From Acidobacteriota bacterium (GTDB lineage Bacteria; Acidobacteriota; Terriglobia; Acidiferrales; UBA7541), in the NCBI GenBank assembly GCA_003161495.1, contig PMOP01000062.1, positions 1 through 13,655 of the forward strand: DNA of 13,655 nt. Reading direction: 5' to 3'. The translations under genes and the position numbers were made by a program. This document shows, piece after piece, positions 1 through 7,420 of this stretch. Below the pieces are notes generated by a model, which saw only the letters and a program-made list of their open reading frames with translations, searched no databases and was not told where the DNA came from. The first letter of the stretch is position 1. Every line of letters begins with the position of its first letter.

Positions 1-189
1 AAATTCGGCGACCTGGATTCCACGAAACCCGCGGGAAGCATCCGCATCCGGATCGAAACGATCGTCCACTACATGGCGAAATATTCGGACAACATCATTC
101 AGAAGAAACTCGCCCTGCTGCCGCCCGATTGCCCGCTGCTTGAAAATAAAAATGAAAAAGCGCTGGCCAGTGTTGCTGGAAGCGATTAA
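1..189 (+). CDS. 3' end of an unrecognised gene
   Basis: An open frame enters from the left edge in frame 1 and ends at TAA 187-189, giving the last 62 residues of a protein. The visible part is mostly polar and probably helical, with the stretch IRIRIETIVHYMAKYSDNII followed by a Pro/Cys-containing segment (LPPDCPLL) and a charged, low-complexity tail. There is no transmembrane segment or metal motif in this piece. I do not recognise the family. It is called real because the frame is open to the edge, its codon choice resembles its neighbours, and an inverted repeat starts 5 nt after its stop, as it does after other genes here. It converges with the gene at 300-920. Confidence 0.6.
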   Translation, partial: KFGDLDSTKPAGSIRIRIETIVHYMAKYSDNIIQKKLALLPPDCPLLENKNEKALASVAGSD

Positions 190-194
190 CGGGT

Positions 195-274
195 TTGTAG
201 CGCCGGCGTCTCGCCGGCATTTCTTTGTTTTTAGATAGTCCGTGAAAATTGCCGGCAAGATGCCGGCGCTACAA
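195..274. repeat. GCCGGC-type inverted repeat, probable bidirectional terminator
   Basis: Arms 195-219 and 250-274 are inverted copies matching at 23 of 25 positions, around a 30-nt AT-rich loop. Each arm is itself a small palindrome (GCCGGCG-TCT-CGCCGGC on the left, GCCGGCA-TCT-TGCCGGC when the right arm is read on the minus strand). The left hairpin is followed by a T-rich tract (ATTTCTTTGTTTTT) and the right one, on the minus strand, by AATTTT. It lies between two convergent genes, 5 nt after one stop and 25 nt from the other, so it could terminate both. The architecture resembles REP/BIME elements. Termination is inferred. Confidence 0.75.
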
Positions 275-299
275 AATCTGCTAGCATCGCAAGGCGCGT

Positions 300-920
300 T
301 CATTTTCCCGCCTCGTCGCCGGACGTTCGAGTTTCCAGGCGAAACCCACCCGCAAGCCAATCGACTATAGGCAGGAAAACATTGAAGCGGCCTGTGTCGT
401 GCGCATGATGCAGCAAGTGGTGCCGAGCCGCCGGGCGCAGCCACTTTGGCAGCCAGCCGCCCATGTGCGAACGCCAATGAATTTCTTCAAACGCGATGTA
501 ATAAATCGTGAAGCTGGCGAATACTCCGGCGGTCCATCCATTGTGAAAAATCCATAGCAGGAACAAAAAAGGCGCTCCATTAGCAAAAAAAAGCGCGACG
601 ACTCCCAACGGATTGCTGGAAAAATTGACGTACCGGGCCGCTTCCGGGGAGCTCAGCGTCGAGTGATGCACCATATGTTGCTCGCAAAAAACGCCGCGGC
701 CCGCGTGCAAGACAAACCGGTGCAGGCAATATTCAAAAGCGTTGGCATAAAAAAAACCAAGAACGAAGCCGCCCAGAATACCCGCAATGGAAAAAGGAAA
801 ATACCGGAGGGAAATCCACACGAGGACGGAGCCGGACAAAAGCGCAGCCAGCAGGTTGTTCCTCTTGATTCTCAAACCCTGCGTTTTTCTTTCGGCACGA
901 ATTACGTCATCTGAAATCAT
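300..920 (-). CDS. Fatty acid hydroxylase / sterol desaturase family membrane protein
   Basis: A 206-residue integral membrane di-iron enzyme. The histidine clusters of the superfamily are present and ordered: H67-RFVL-H72, H82-MV-H85H86, H148-WRS-H152 and H167H168-LL-H171H172, with another His at 174. Hydrophobic segments lie at about 23-57 and 104-145, between the clusters, so the histidines would face the cytoplasm. Family members use O2 and a di-iron centre to hydroxylate or desaturate lipids, sterols or carotenoids; the substrate cannot be told from sequence. The length is near the lower end for the family. The ATG at 918-920 has only a weak ribosome site. A perfect 6-bp hairpin (TGCCGC/GCGGCA, 951-966) sits in its leader. 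It is transcribed in the same direction as, and 188 nt downstream of, the M48-like gene. Confidence 0.85.
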   Translation of the reverse strand: MISDDVIRAERKTQGLRIKRNNLLAALLSGSVLVWISLRYFPFSIAGILGGFVLGFFYANAFEYCLHRFVLHAGRGVFCEQHMVHHSTLSSPEAARYVNFSSNPLGVVALFFANGAPFLFLLWIFHNGWTAGVFASFTIYYIAFEEIHWRSHMGGWLPKWLRPAARHHLLHHAHDTGRFNVFLPIVDWLAGGFRLETRTSGDEAGK

Positions 921-1018
921 CCCAAGAACAAGCTAACGCTATCTTCGATTTGCCGCAAGCGCGGCAGATCAAGCCGGCACAAATAGTGTCGATTGAAACG
1001 CTGGAATGTCAGACTGAA

Positions 1019-1094
1019 GAGTGGCGCAGGCTTCAACCTGTGGGGGTTAGTCCTGGCAAAGCCGAAACCCCAAAAGCTGAAGACTGTGCCACTC
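1019..1094. repeat. CAGGCTTCA-type inverted repeat, degenerate copy
   Basis: A long imperfect inverted repeat. The left arm begins GAGTGGCGCAGGCTTCAACC and the right arm ends in its diverged complement (AGCTGAAGACTGTGCCACTC region). The loop reads TAGTCCTGGCAAAG, almost the same as the loop of the copy at 9035-9109 (TAGTCCTTGCAAAG), so the two belong to one family in the same orientation. It starts 14 nt beyond the stop of the minus-strand gene 1109-2770 and may end or stabilise that transcript. Confidence 0.75.
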
Positions 1095-1108
1095 AGAGAA
1101 AATCCAAT

Positions 1109-2770
1109 TTATATTCCGGGCTGCAAAGGCACACTCATTTCGGATGTCTTGGGACTTTCCGTTTCCATGCGCGTCAAGTAAATGACGAAGGGCGTGACTT
1201 CAAACGGCATTTTCTCGCGGTCCGGAACGGCTCCCATAGATTTCGCCTTCAGGAGCACCAGATGATCGTCCCACGGATCCATTTTGATGCGCCCGCCGAG
1301 AGGGAGCGCAACAATATGCTTCGCGGATTCCACTTCTTCGGATTTAGCGCCCACAGAAACCCTGAGCAGTCCGGCATCTCCTACGCGCGGGCTGATTAAG
1401 CTAGGAATTTCGCGGGCGCGATCCTGCAATTCGGCCATGAATATTTCCGCGCTCGCAAGCTGATCCTTGTACGGAGAATTTTTCAGCAGGTCCGCGGCCT
1501 TTGCGGCGGCCGCGGCGTCCTCTTCGGGCTGGCGCTCAAAATCAAAGTGCTGAAATATTTTCTGATCGCTGAATTGCAGGCGGTCGAAAAAAGCAAGCCG
1601 CGTGTCGACTTTTTTCCGGCCGGTCAGGATGTAGCCCATCTCCTTGGCTAGCATCGCGGCAAGGCTCGGCTCATCCGGCAATACGTCAATCAATCCACGG
1701 CTCAGCACGATAATGTGCCCCACGGAAAAGGATTCGATGGTGGAGGTCATCAGCACGCGGCACTGAATTTCAGGCTCGATGTCGATATTATTCGTGACCT
1801 CCAGGTTGTTCACCACCGTGGCCAGAACTTTGTCGATTTCGCCTTTCGGGGCGATCAGGCCGGATTGTTCCAGCTTGTCGATGGTGTTGTTGGCCGCCTG
1901 GTCGTTCCAGGCGCGCTGTTCCTCGACGGGCGAAAGATCGTTGTTCTTTTGCGCTTGATCGATCACCGGGGAAGCCGATTCGATAAGCACCTGGCTCAGC
2001 TCTTCTTCCTGGCGGGATCTTCCGGCATCGTATCCCCACAGCCTCGTCTGCGCCTTGTAGAATGGCCCGCCGGTGAACGGCGTTGCCGCCAGATTTTCCT
2101 CGGAATAAATAAACGCGGGCAGCCAGAGATCCGGTCCGGCGTTGACGCGCCAACTGTCGAAATGAAATTTTCGGCTGGAAAATTTGTGGCCGGCATAGGA
2201 ACCGTTGAAGCGGACGATTGTGTAATCCCGGTCCTCCACCCAGATGCGCCCGACGAAGCTCCCTGAGCGCGCGTCTTTATTCGGAGTTACATCGAAGACG
2301 AGCGTGCGGACTTCCCCGAGAAATTCGCGGCGGACATACTCGAAATTGTAGTTCCGCGCATCGAGGCCATCGTTATCCAGATAGACCAACTGCAGAAACC
2401 CTGACGGAAGAAATTCCGCGCCGAAATCAAAAAGCTTGACCAAGCTGGCGGCCGAGCGAGGCAGCGATTCGCCGCCGGGCATGGGAAGCGGCTTGAGGTC
2501 GAGCCCCCTTGAAAAATCCGCGCGGCCGATGAAGTAGTGGTCGCCATCCGGAACCCAGTCGGTCTTATCTTCCGCATTCCTGACTTTCTGAATATAAGTT
2601 TCGACCAGGGGCGAGTGTTGCCGGATCATCGCCATTTCCTGTTTTTCGCGGGAAGTCACTTTGGAAACGATTTGCTCAAGCGCCCCGTTTGACAGGACGG
2701 ACTGCTGTTGCGCGGCGAGAGGCGCGGAACAAAATAATACGGCTACAACCAAGAGTTTGAAGGTACGCAT
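1109..2770 (-). CDS. Secreted M48-like protein with degenerate zinc motif (putative pseudoprotease)
   Basis: A 553-residue protein with a Sec signal peptide (MRTFKLLVVAVLFCSAPLAA). The start at 2770 is chosen for the strong GGGAGGTGAG ribosome site just upstream; the frame stays open to 2890, but that extension hides the signal peptide behind 40 residues. Residues about 80-245 look beta-rich, with alternating hydrophobic/aromatic strands (GRIWVEDRDYTIVRF). Residues about 335-440 align by eye with the M48 peptidase core: ESFSVGHIIVLSRGLIDVLP, then SLAAMLAKEMGYILTGR, then an AADLLKNSPYKDQL helix. M48 enzymes carry HExxH where this protein has K376-E-M-G-Y380, so both zinc-binding histidines are missing and proteolysis is unlikely. 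It may be a periplasmic chaperone or binding protein derived from a protease. It is divergent from the cytochrome pair at 3036. The M48-core assignment is firm by motif; the role is unknown. Confidence 0.8.
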   Translation of the reverse strand: MRTFKLLVVAVLFCSAPLAAQQQSVLSNGALEQIVSKVTSREKQEMAMIRQHSPLVETYIQKVRNAEDKTDWVPDGDHYFIGRADFSRGLDLKPLPMPGGESLPRSAASLVKLFDFGAEFLPSGFLQLVYLDNDGLDARNYNFEYVRREFLGEVRTLVFDVTPNKDARSGSFVGRIWVEDRDYTIVRFNGSYAGHKFSSRKFHFDSWRVNAGPDLWLPAFIYSEENLAATPFTGGPFYKAQTRLWGYDAGRSRQEEELSQVLIESASPVIDQAQKNNDLSPVEEQRAWNDQAANNTIDKLEQSGLIAPKGEIDKVLATVVNNLEVTNNIDIEPEIQCRVLMTSTIESFSVGHIIVLSRGLIDVLPDEPSLAAMLAKEMGYILTGRKKVDTRLAFFDRLQFSDQKIFQHFDFERQPEEDAAAAAKAADLLKNSPYKDQLASAEIFMAELQDRAREIPSLISPRVGDAGLLRVSVGAKSEEVESAKHIVALPLGGRIKMDPWDDHLVLLKAKSMGAVPDREKMPFEVTPFVIYLTRMETESPKTSEMSVPLQPGI

Positions 2771-3035
2771 GACGCTCACCTCCCTGAAATCACAGGCCCG
2801 TTGAATTTTTGAGAACTCACACGAGCATTGGATACCATGGTTTCCATACAGGCTATTCAGCAAACCCCGTAGATAGCGATTCATAATCATTTAGGGCCCG
2901 CATTGGCGCGGCATCTGCCCGGGCGGGGACCGTTTCTCAGCGGGTACATGGTTCCATGTATTAGTAAGTCTTTAGCTTATTGGGCGATGTTCCATTTTGC
3001 ACATTCGTGATAAAGTCTGCCGAGGAGAACCCTCC
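2771..3035. promoter_or_regulatory. Divergent intergenic region with two related small palindromes
   Basis: These 265 nt separate divergent start codons at 2770 (minus) and 3036 (plus), so promoters for both directions must lie here. I see no convincing -35/-10 pair. The notable content is TACATGG-TT-CCATGTA at 2945-2960 (perfect 7-bp arms) and a related ATGG-TTT-CCAT at 2837-2847. A shared core (ATGG..CCAT) about 110 nt apart would suit a dimeric regulator acting on both genes, but this is inference. Confidence 0.4.
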
Positions 3036-3419
3036 ATGAAATCTCTGCGCTGGGCTTTTTTGATTTTCCTCGCCATTTTTCCGCTCAGCTCGCGCGCGCA
3101 GCAGGCAAACACTGATAAGCCGCTCACCGATACCCAGAAACTTGGCCAACGTGTTTTCCAGCAACGCTGCGCCATTTGCCATGCGCCGGCGAGGCCGGGA
3201 TTCCAAATGTACGGCACGGCCCTGTACAAGGACCTCGTCAACGGCAGCGAAGACCCCATTAAGGAAATCATCCGCAGCGGATCGAGCAAAATGCCGGGAT
3301 TCAAGCTGGGATTGCAACCCTCGGAAATTGACGCGATAGTCGAATATTTGAAAACGGTGCCGAAGCCGCCGAAGAGCACGGAACCGGCCACGGGCGGCTC
3401 GATGGGGCCGCTTGACTAG
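3036..3419 (+). CDS. Secreted monoheme c-type cytochrome
   Basis: A 127-residue class I cytochrome c, exported to the periplasm. The start at 3036 follows a GAGGAG site with 8-nt spacing and puts the signal peptide (MKSLRWAFLIFLAIFPLSSRAQ) at the N terminus; an ATG at 2997 is in frame but lacks these signs. The haem site is C45-AI-C48-H49, and M86 in SSKMPGF is the likely axial methionine, followed by the typical C-terminal helix (EIDAIVEYLKTV). The tail is Pro/Gly/Ser rich. It lies 18 nt before the haem/propeller protein at 3438 and is probably co-transcribed with it, which suggests electron transfer between the two. The donor or acceptor is unknown. Confidence 0.9.
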   Translation: MKSLRWAFLIFLAIFPLSSRAQQANTDKPLTDTQKLGQRVFQQRCAICHAPARPGFQMYGTALYKDLVNGSEDPIKEIIRSGSSKMPGFKLGLQPSEIDAIVEYLKTVPKPPKSTEPATGGSMGPLD

Positions 3420-3437
3420 GAAAAAGGAGAGCCTGCG

Positions 3438-5342
3438 ATGCATCACACACAAATTCGTGCGTCCATGAAAATCATCCGCGCCGCTTTCGCGGTGTTTGCG
3501 CTGGCGGTAATTCTTCCGCTGATGGCTCACGCATCTCCGGACGGCACGCTGCTGACCGGAACGGTGAAATCGGCGGATGGCGCGAGGATGAGCGGCGTAA
3601 CTGTCTCCGCCAAAATGGAAAACGCGACGATCACCACATCCGTGTTTACGGACGAAGAGGGCTCCTATTATTTCCCGGCGATGAACGCCGGGCGCTACGA
3701 AGTGTGGGCGCAGGCGGATGGATTCGAGACGGCGCGCGGCGACGTGAATCTCGCGGCGACGAAGCATCAGGATTTCATTTTGAAAGCCGCGAAGAACTTT
3801 GAACAGCAACTCTCCGGTGACCAGATGCTCGCATCGTTGCCGGACGAAACTGCTGACGATCGCCGCCTGAAGCGCGTGTTCCGTAACAGCTGCACCAGCT
3901 GCCACCAGCCGAATTACATTCTGCAGAACAAGTTTGACGAAAAGGGGTGGACCGCGATTCTGGAAGTGATGAAGCGCGTCAACGTGGCCGGAGGTTACCT
4001 GGGCCCGAACAGTCCGATCGCGGCGCCCATTGATTTCCACGAGAAAGAACTTGCCGCGTACCTTGCGAGGGCACGAGGTCCGGAACCAAGCGCCATAAAA
4101 ACTTTCAAGGTGCGCCCGCGGCCTAAGGGAGATTCGGCGCGCGTGGTCTTCACCGAATATGATGTGCCGCTGTTTGCCGCGAACGATGCTCCTAAACAAT
4201 ATGCGCTCAACAACGGCAGCGACTGGTTTCTGGGCACGCCTACATCCTTCTGGGGACAGCACGGAGTGCACGACGCGCAATCGGACCTCGACGGAAACAT
4301 CTGGTTCTCGGTGAACGTGCCGAATCCGTACGCGAGTCTCGGACGTGTCGATGCAAAAACAGGCGAAGTGAAATTCTTCCGCGTGGACGGTACGCATGGA
4401 CTTGCCGCCAATGGGCACGGCGCATATAGGGATGCACAAGGCCACATCTGGTTCAACATTGCTCCAGGCGAAGAAAAGGGCCCCGGACGCTTGATTGAAG
4501 TCGATCCTACGACGCAAACGCTTCAGGTTTATACGCCACCGAATACGATGGAAGGGCCGACGTTCGTCGCAGGAACCGTGGACGTGGACGGTAAGGGAAA
4601 GATCTGGGCTTCCACGTTTCACGGAGCCTCGCGTTTCGATCCCGTGACCAAGCAGTTCACCGAATACAAGTCGCCCACGTTTAAAAACGCCGACGGAATC
4701 GGAAACACCTACGGGCTGACCGCGGACGGCGACGGCAACGGCTGGTGGGCCGAAATGAATCTCGATATCGTCGCCAAGACCGACCTCGAGACGGGAAAAG
4801 TTTCTGAGATTAAAATTCCTCCGGTGCCGGGAATCAAAGAACAGTTCTCGCCGGAGGAAGTAAAGATGTATGAAGCGGCAGGATCCACATGGAATACGGC
4901 CACGCCGTGGGCCGAGGGTCCGCGCCGAATGGGTGCGGACAAAAAGGGCCACGTGATTTGGGTTTGCGACTGGTGGGGCGGAAACCTTGCCAAGATCGAT
5001 ACGCAGACGCTCGGCGTGACAGTCATTCCCCTCCCCAGGCCGGATGTTCAGGAACCCTATCAGGCCGTGGTGGACAAGGATCACAACGTCTGGATTAATC
5101 TGATGAATTCGGACGAAGTCATCAAGTTTGATCCTAAAGCTTCCAAATGGACCGAGTATCCGTTCCCGACGCTCGGAGCGGAAACGCGCTACATTTCCAT
5201 GGTCGAACGTGACGGCAAGATGGAAATCATTCTGCCGTATTCGCGGGCGCGACGGGTTGCGCGCATGACGTTCCGCACCAAGGAAGACATACAAGCTCTC
5301 AAGCAGCAAGCGCAGCAGCAGGAACAAGCGCGGGCGCAGTAG
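3438..5342 (+). CDS. Secreted three-domain protein: carboxypeptidase-regulatory-like, cytochrome c, Vgb-like propeller
   Basis: A 634-residue exported protein. The start is fixed by AAGGAG 8 nt upstream; the signal peptide covers about residues 1-32. Residues 38-115 form a carboxypeptidase regulatory-like (transthyretin-fold) domain (LTGTVKSADGARMSGVTVSA, DEEGSYYFPAMNAGRYEV). Residues about 137-212 hold one haem site, C152-TS-C155-H156, within a short cytochrome c domain. Residues about 234-612 carry repeated DxDGNIWF / DAQGHIWF / DVDGKGKIWAS / DKDHNVWINL motifs of a streptogramin-lyase-like (Vgb) beta-propeller. The tail is a Gln/Ala-rich helix. True Vgb lyases open streptogramin B lactones, but most large secreted members have no known activity, so resistance should not be assumed. 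Together with the upstream cytochrome it may form a periplasmic redox pair. Confidence 0.85.
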   Translation: MHHTQIRASMKIIRAAFAVFALAVILPLMAHASPDGTLLTGTVKSADGARMSGVTVSAKMENATITTSVFTDEEGSYYFPAMNAGRYEVWAQADGFETARGDVNLAATKHQDFILKAAKNFEQQLSGDQMLASLPDETADDRRLKRVFRNSCTSCHQPNYILQNKFDEKGWTAILEVMKRVNVAGGYLGPNSPIAAPIDFHEKELAAYLARARGPEPSAIKTFKVRPRPKGDSARVVFTEYDVPLFAANDAPKQYALNNGSDWFLGTPTSFWGQHGVHDAQSDLDGNIWFSVNVPNPYASLGRVDAKTGEVKFFRVDGTHGLAANGHGAYRDAQGHIWFNIAPGEEKGPGRLIEVDPTTQTLQVYTPPNTMEGPTFVAGTVDVDGKGKIWASTFHGASRFDPVTKQFTEYKSPTFKNADGIGNTYGLTADGDGNGWWAEMNLDIVAKTDLETGKVSEIKIPPVPGIKEQFSPEEVKMYEAAGSTWNTATPWAEGPRRMGADKKGHVIWVCDWWGGNLAKIDTQTLGVTVIPLPRPDVQEPYQAVVDKDHNVWINLMNSDEVIKFDPKASKWTEYPFPTLGAETRYISMVERDGKMEIILPYSRARRVARMTFRTKEDIQALKQQAQQQEQARAQ

Positions 5343-5363
5343 ACAGGCTGATGATTGGAGAGA

Positions 5364-5404
5364 GAATGCGGCTGCGCGAAACGACCCTGCATTCTTAAAT
5401 TTTC
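5364..5404 (+). terminator. Possible weak terminator after the propeller gene
   Basis: GAATGC (5364-5369) pairs with GCATTC (5389-5394), extended by a GG/CC step across a bulge, and is followed by TTAAATTTT. The loop is long and the stem short, so this is only a candidate. Confidence 0.3.
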
Positions 5405-5420
5405 AAACACGCGCTAAATA

Positions 5421-5449
5421 TTGACACGGCGGGGCAGACGGTGTACGGT
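5421..5449 (+). promoter_or_regulatory. Candidate sigma-70-type promoter for the IPT/TIG gene
   Basis: TTGACA at 5421-5426 is a perfect -35 hexamer, 17 nt before TACGGT (5444-5449), a poor -10. It would start transcription near 5456, about 50 nt before the gene at 5506. It lies after the upstream gene's possible terminator, which supports a separate unit. Confidence 0.4.
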
Positions 5450-5505
5450 CCTGCGCAAGGGCATGTTGAAATCCATACTTTGTGCATCCTTGCGTGAGGT
5501 GAATG

Positions 5506-5925
5506 ATGGCGACTCGATCAGCCGGCGTGCCGGAATTCGGCAAGAATTCTTTTTCCTCCAGTATAAAAAATACAGATAACACTGGTCGCAACGGCAACCT
5601 ACGCGGCCCTTGGGTACTGCTTGCCGCCGTGGTTTTATTTGCTTCACTGGCGGTCGCGCAGAATGCGCCGCAGGTTACGGGAGTCGATCCGGCATCGGGC
5701 AAGGTGAACGACACGGTGACTGTGTCCGGAAATAATCTTGGCAAGGATTCGGTTTCTTCCGTATACCTGTCCGACGACAAGAACGATTACAAGACCACGA
5801 TCGTCGACCAGAGCGACGATAAGATTACGGTAAAGGTGCCTCAGGTGAAGGCCGGCGATTACAACGTGTCCATTCAGGTGGGCAACAACCTATTTATAAA
5901 ACCAGTAAAATTTAAAGTTGAATAA
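5506..5925 (+). CDS. Small secreted or anchored IPT/TIG-domain protein
   Basis: A 139-residue protein. Two consecutive ATGs (5503, 5506) are possible; the GAGGTG at 5496-5501 is too close to the first, so 5506 is preferred. About 35 polar residues precede a hydrophobic segment (WVLLAAVVLFASLAVAQ), an unusually long n-region that could mean a membrane anchor rather than a cleaved signal. The rest (about 85 residues) is one Ig-like IPT/TIG domain: APQVTGVDPASGKVNDTVTV, SGNNLGKDSV, KITVKVPQVKAGDYNVSIQV. Such domains act in cell-surface adhesion or protein contacts and have no catalytic residues. No partner domain is present, so its role is open. A hairpin repeat begins 2 nt after its stop. Confidence 0.8.
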   Translation: MATRSAGVPEFGKNSFSSSIKNTDNTGRNGNLRGPWVLLAAVVLFASLAVAQNAPQVTGVDPASGKVNDTVTVSGNNLGKDSVSSVYLSDDKNDYKTTIVDQSDDKITVKVPQVKAGDYNVSIQVGNNLFIKPVKFKVE

Positions 5926-5927
5926 TG

Positions 5928-6000
5928 AGTGGGGCGGGCTTCCGCCTGTGGATTTGGGCCCTGCTGGACTAAAAGCCCACAGGTTGAAGCCTGCGCCACA
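5928..6000. repeat. CAGGCTTCA-type inverted repeat, inverted orientation
   Basis: The right arm (5976-6000) read on the minus strand is TGTGGCGCAGGCTTCAACC..., matching the left arms of the copies at 1019 and 9035. The left arm (5929-5951, GTGGGGCGGGCTTCCGCC...) is diverged. The loop contains GGACTAAAAG, the complement of the CTTTTAGTCC-like loop in the other copies, so this copy lies in the opposite orientation. It begins 2 nt after the stop of the IPT/TIG gene. Confidence 0.75.
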
Positions 6001-6139
6001 ATTCGGCCCTGGTACTAGCACTATCAGCACCCTGGTCTCAATAAATAGGCACTCCAGCGTCATTGGTTTAGGCTCTTCATTTTGGGATTATTGCCATGAC
6101 CAACCGATAAACCCCGACCGAAGAAGAGGAGCCATCCTG

Positions 6140-7213
6140 ATGAACGGGACCAAGTTAGCTCTGGCCGCTACATTCAGCCTGTTTATTCTGCTTGGGGGCC
6201 GCTCCACAGCCGCGCAGTCGCTCGAGTGGAGCCAAGATACCTCCGCAGCTGTTGCCGCCAGCCAGCAAGGCGAATATGCCTTGGCGCAGAAGCTCTACAA
6301 AGAGGCCATTGAGCTCCAGAAAAATGCGCTGGGCGTTGATAACCCCGAAGTCGCCACCAGTCTGAATAACCTGGCCGTCTTCTATCAGGATCAATCCATG
6401 TACCCGGAGGCCGAGCAGACTTACCGGCAAGCCCTGGCGATTCTGGGGAAGGCTTCGGGCAGGCAAGCTTCGATCGCTTTTACCTTGAATAATCTTGCGG
6501 CTCTTTATCTTGACGAAGGCATGGACGCCAAAGCGGAACCGGTCTACCGGCGGGCACTGGGAATCTGGGAAAATTTGGCGCAGAAGGACATTGCCAACGA
6601 AGCTATTACAGTTGTCGGCCTCGCCGGCATTTATAACTCCCAAAATCAAGATGCCGCCGCCGAGCCGCTCTACCTGCAGGCCGTGAAGCTCTGGAACGAG
6701 CAGGGCAAGTCGGAAAGCCTGGACGCTGCCGATGCTTTCTTCCATTTGGGAAAAATCTACCGCTTCCGAAGCAACAACGTGGGCGCAGGACCGATGTATG
6801 CGCTTGCCCTGATGATATGGGAAAAAGACTCGAAAATGGGGAGCGCGGAAGCGATTGCCGCACAAACCGCACTCGGAGAAATTTACCGGGCCGACGGAAA
6901 ATACGCGGAAGCTGAACCTCTGCTTGAGCGGGCATTGAAAGCCACGGAAGGAAAGCTGGGGCCGGATCATCTTGATGTTGCCACAAGCCTGAACAATCTG
7001 GCTCTGCTCTATTACTGCGAAGCGAAGTATGCCAAGGCTGAGCCGCTCTACAAGAGAGCGCTGGAAATCCGCAAACAAAATCTTGGGCCGGACGATCCGG
7101 CCGTGTTGCAGACCATGCAATTTTACGCGGCCTTGCTTCGGCAGCAAGGTCGAAAAACGGAAGCGAATGCGGTGGAAGCGCAAGCAGCGTTTAAAGGAAT
7201 CGCTCACCTGTAA
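6140..7213 (+). CDS. Secreted tetratricopeptide-repeat protein, kinesin-light-chain type
   Basis: A 357-residue protein made almost wholly of TPR units about 42 residues apart. Each follows the pattern VATSLNNLAxxYxxxxxYxEAEPLYxRALxI, with connector LGxDxP (for example 64-70, 274-279 and 315-320). About seven units fill residues 36-345. The start at 6140 is supported by GAGGAG with 8-nt spacing and a signal peptide (MNGTKLALAATFSLFILLGGRSTAAQ). The frame is open back to 5918, but that stretch runs through an inverted repeat and is not coding. TPR arrays of this type bind other proteins; no effector domain (kinase, CHAT, NB-ARC) is attached here, so it is likely a periplasmic scaffold. The unit at about 190-232 is the most degenerate. 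Confidence 0.85.
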   Translation: MNGTKLALAATFSLFILLGGRSTAAQSLEWSQDTSAAVAASQQGEYALAQKLYKEAIELQKNALGVDNPEVATSLNNLAVFYQDQSMYPEAEQTYRQALAILGKASGRQASIAFTLNNLAALYLDEGMDAKAEPVYRRALGIWENLAQKDIANEAITVVGLAGIYNSQNQDAAAEPLYLQAVKLWNEQGKSESLDAADAFFHLGKIYRFRSNNVGAGPMYALALMIWEKDSKMGSAEAIAAQTALGEIYRADGKYAEAEPLLERALKATEGKLGPDHLDVATSLNNLALLYYCEAKYAKAEPLYKRALEIRKQNLGPDDPAVLQTMQFYAALLRQQGRKTEANAVEAQAAFKGIAHL

Positions 7214-7315
7214 ATACTTCGGGGCGCCGCGCAAAATGAGCGCCATTTCTGTTCATCTCCGGTGATCTTCTCGCCGCATACATCCAGAACAGTTCCTGTC
7301 GAGAAAGTATTTCGT

Positions 7316-7351
7316 TTGGTCAACGGCACCACGGGTGTATAAGTGTGCCCA
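7316..7351 (+). promoter_or_regulatory. Candidate promoter with the shared CGGGTGTATAA element
   Basis: The element CGGGTGTATAAGTGTGCCCA at 7332-7351 matches 18 of 20 bases of one at 13223-13242. It contains TATAAG (7338-7343) preceded directly by TG, and TTGGTC (7316-7321) lies 16 nt upstream, so it may be a -10 region. It is 69 nt before the MBL-fold gene. The rest of the 207-nt gap holds only a weak GGCGC/GCGCC hairpin at 7223-7244 after the TPR gene. Confidence 0.45.
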
Positions 7352-7420
7352 TTCGAGTTGTTAATAATTGAAGATGATGTTTTTGCATTCAGATTCATTT
7401 TCCGTGAGTGAGGGAAACCT

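Noticed and set aside
2771..2890. Forty-residue N-terminal extension of the M48-like protein
   Set aside because: It would bury the signal peptide; the ATG at 2770 has a strong GGGAGGTGAG site.
2961..5327. A 788-codon open frame on the minus strand opposite the cytochrome and propeller genes
   Set aside because: Its translation is Arg/His/Phe-rich with no recognisable domain, it mirrors two plus-strand genes with clear haem motifs and signal peptides, and it has no ribosome site. It is an antisense shadow caused by codon bias.
3438..5342. Streptogramin resistance gene (vgb)
   Set aside because: The propeller is fused to haem and transthyretin-like domains and exported; the similarity is to the fold motifs, not evidence for the lyase activity.
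5918..6139. In-frame upstream extension of the TPR protein
   Set aside because: It overlaps the end of the IPT/TIG gene and translates an inverted repeat; the ATG at 6140 has a good ribosome site and starts a signal peptide.
6155..7246. A 363-codon minus-strand frame over the TPR gene
   Set aside because: The regular spacing of its residues simply reflects the 42-residue TPR period on the other strand; no start signal or family match.
7212..7312. Inverted repeat AAATACTT (7212-7219) / AAGTATTT (7305-7312)
   Set aside because: Eight bases 85 nt apart in AT-rich DNA is within chance expectation, and it lacks the layout of the other repeats.
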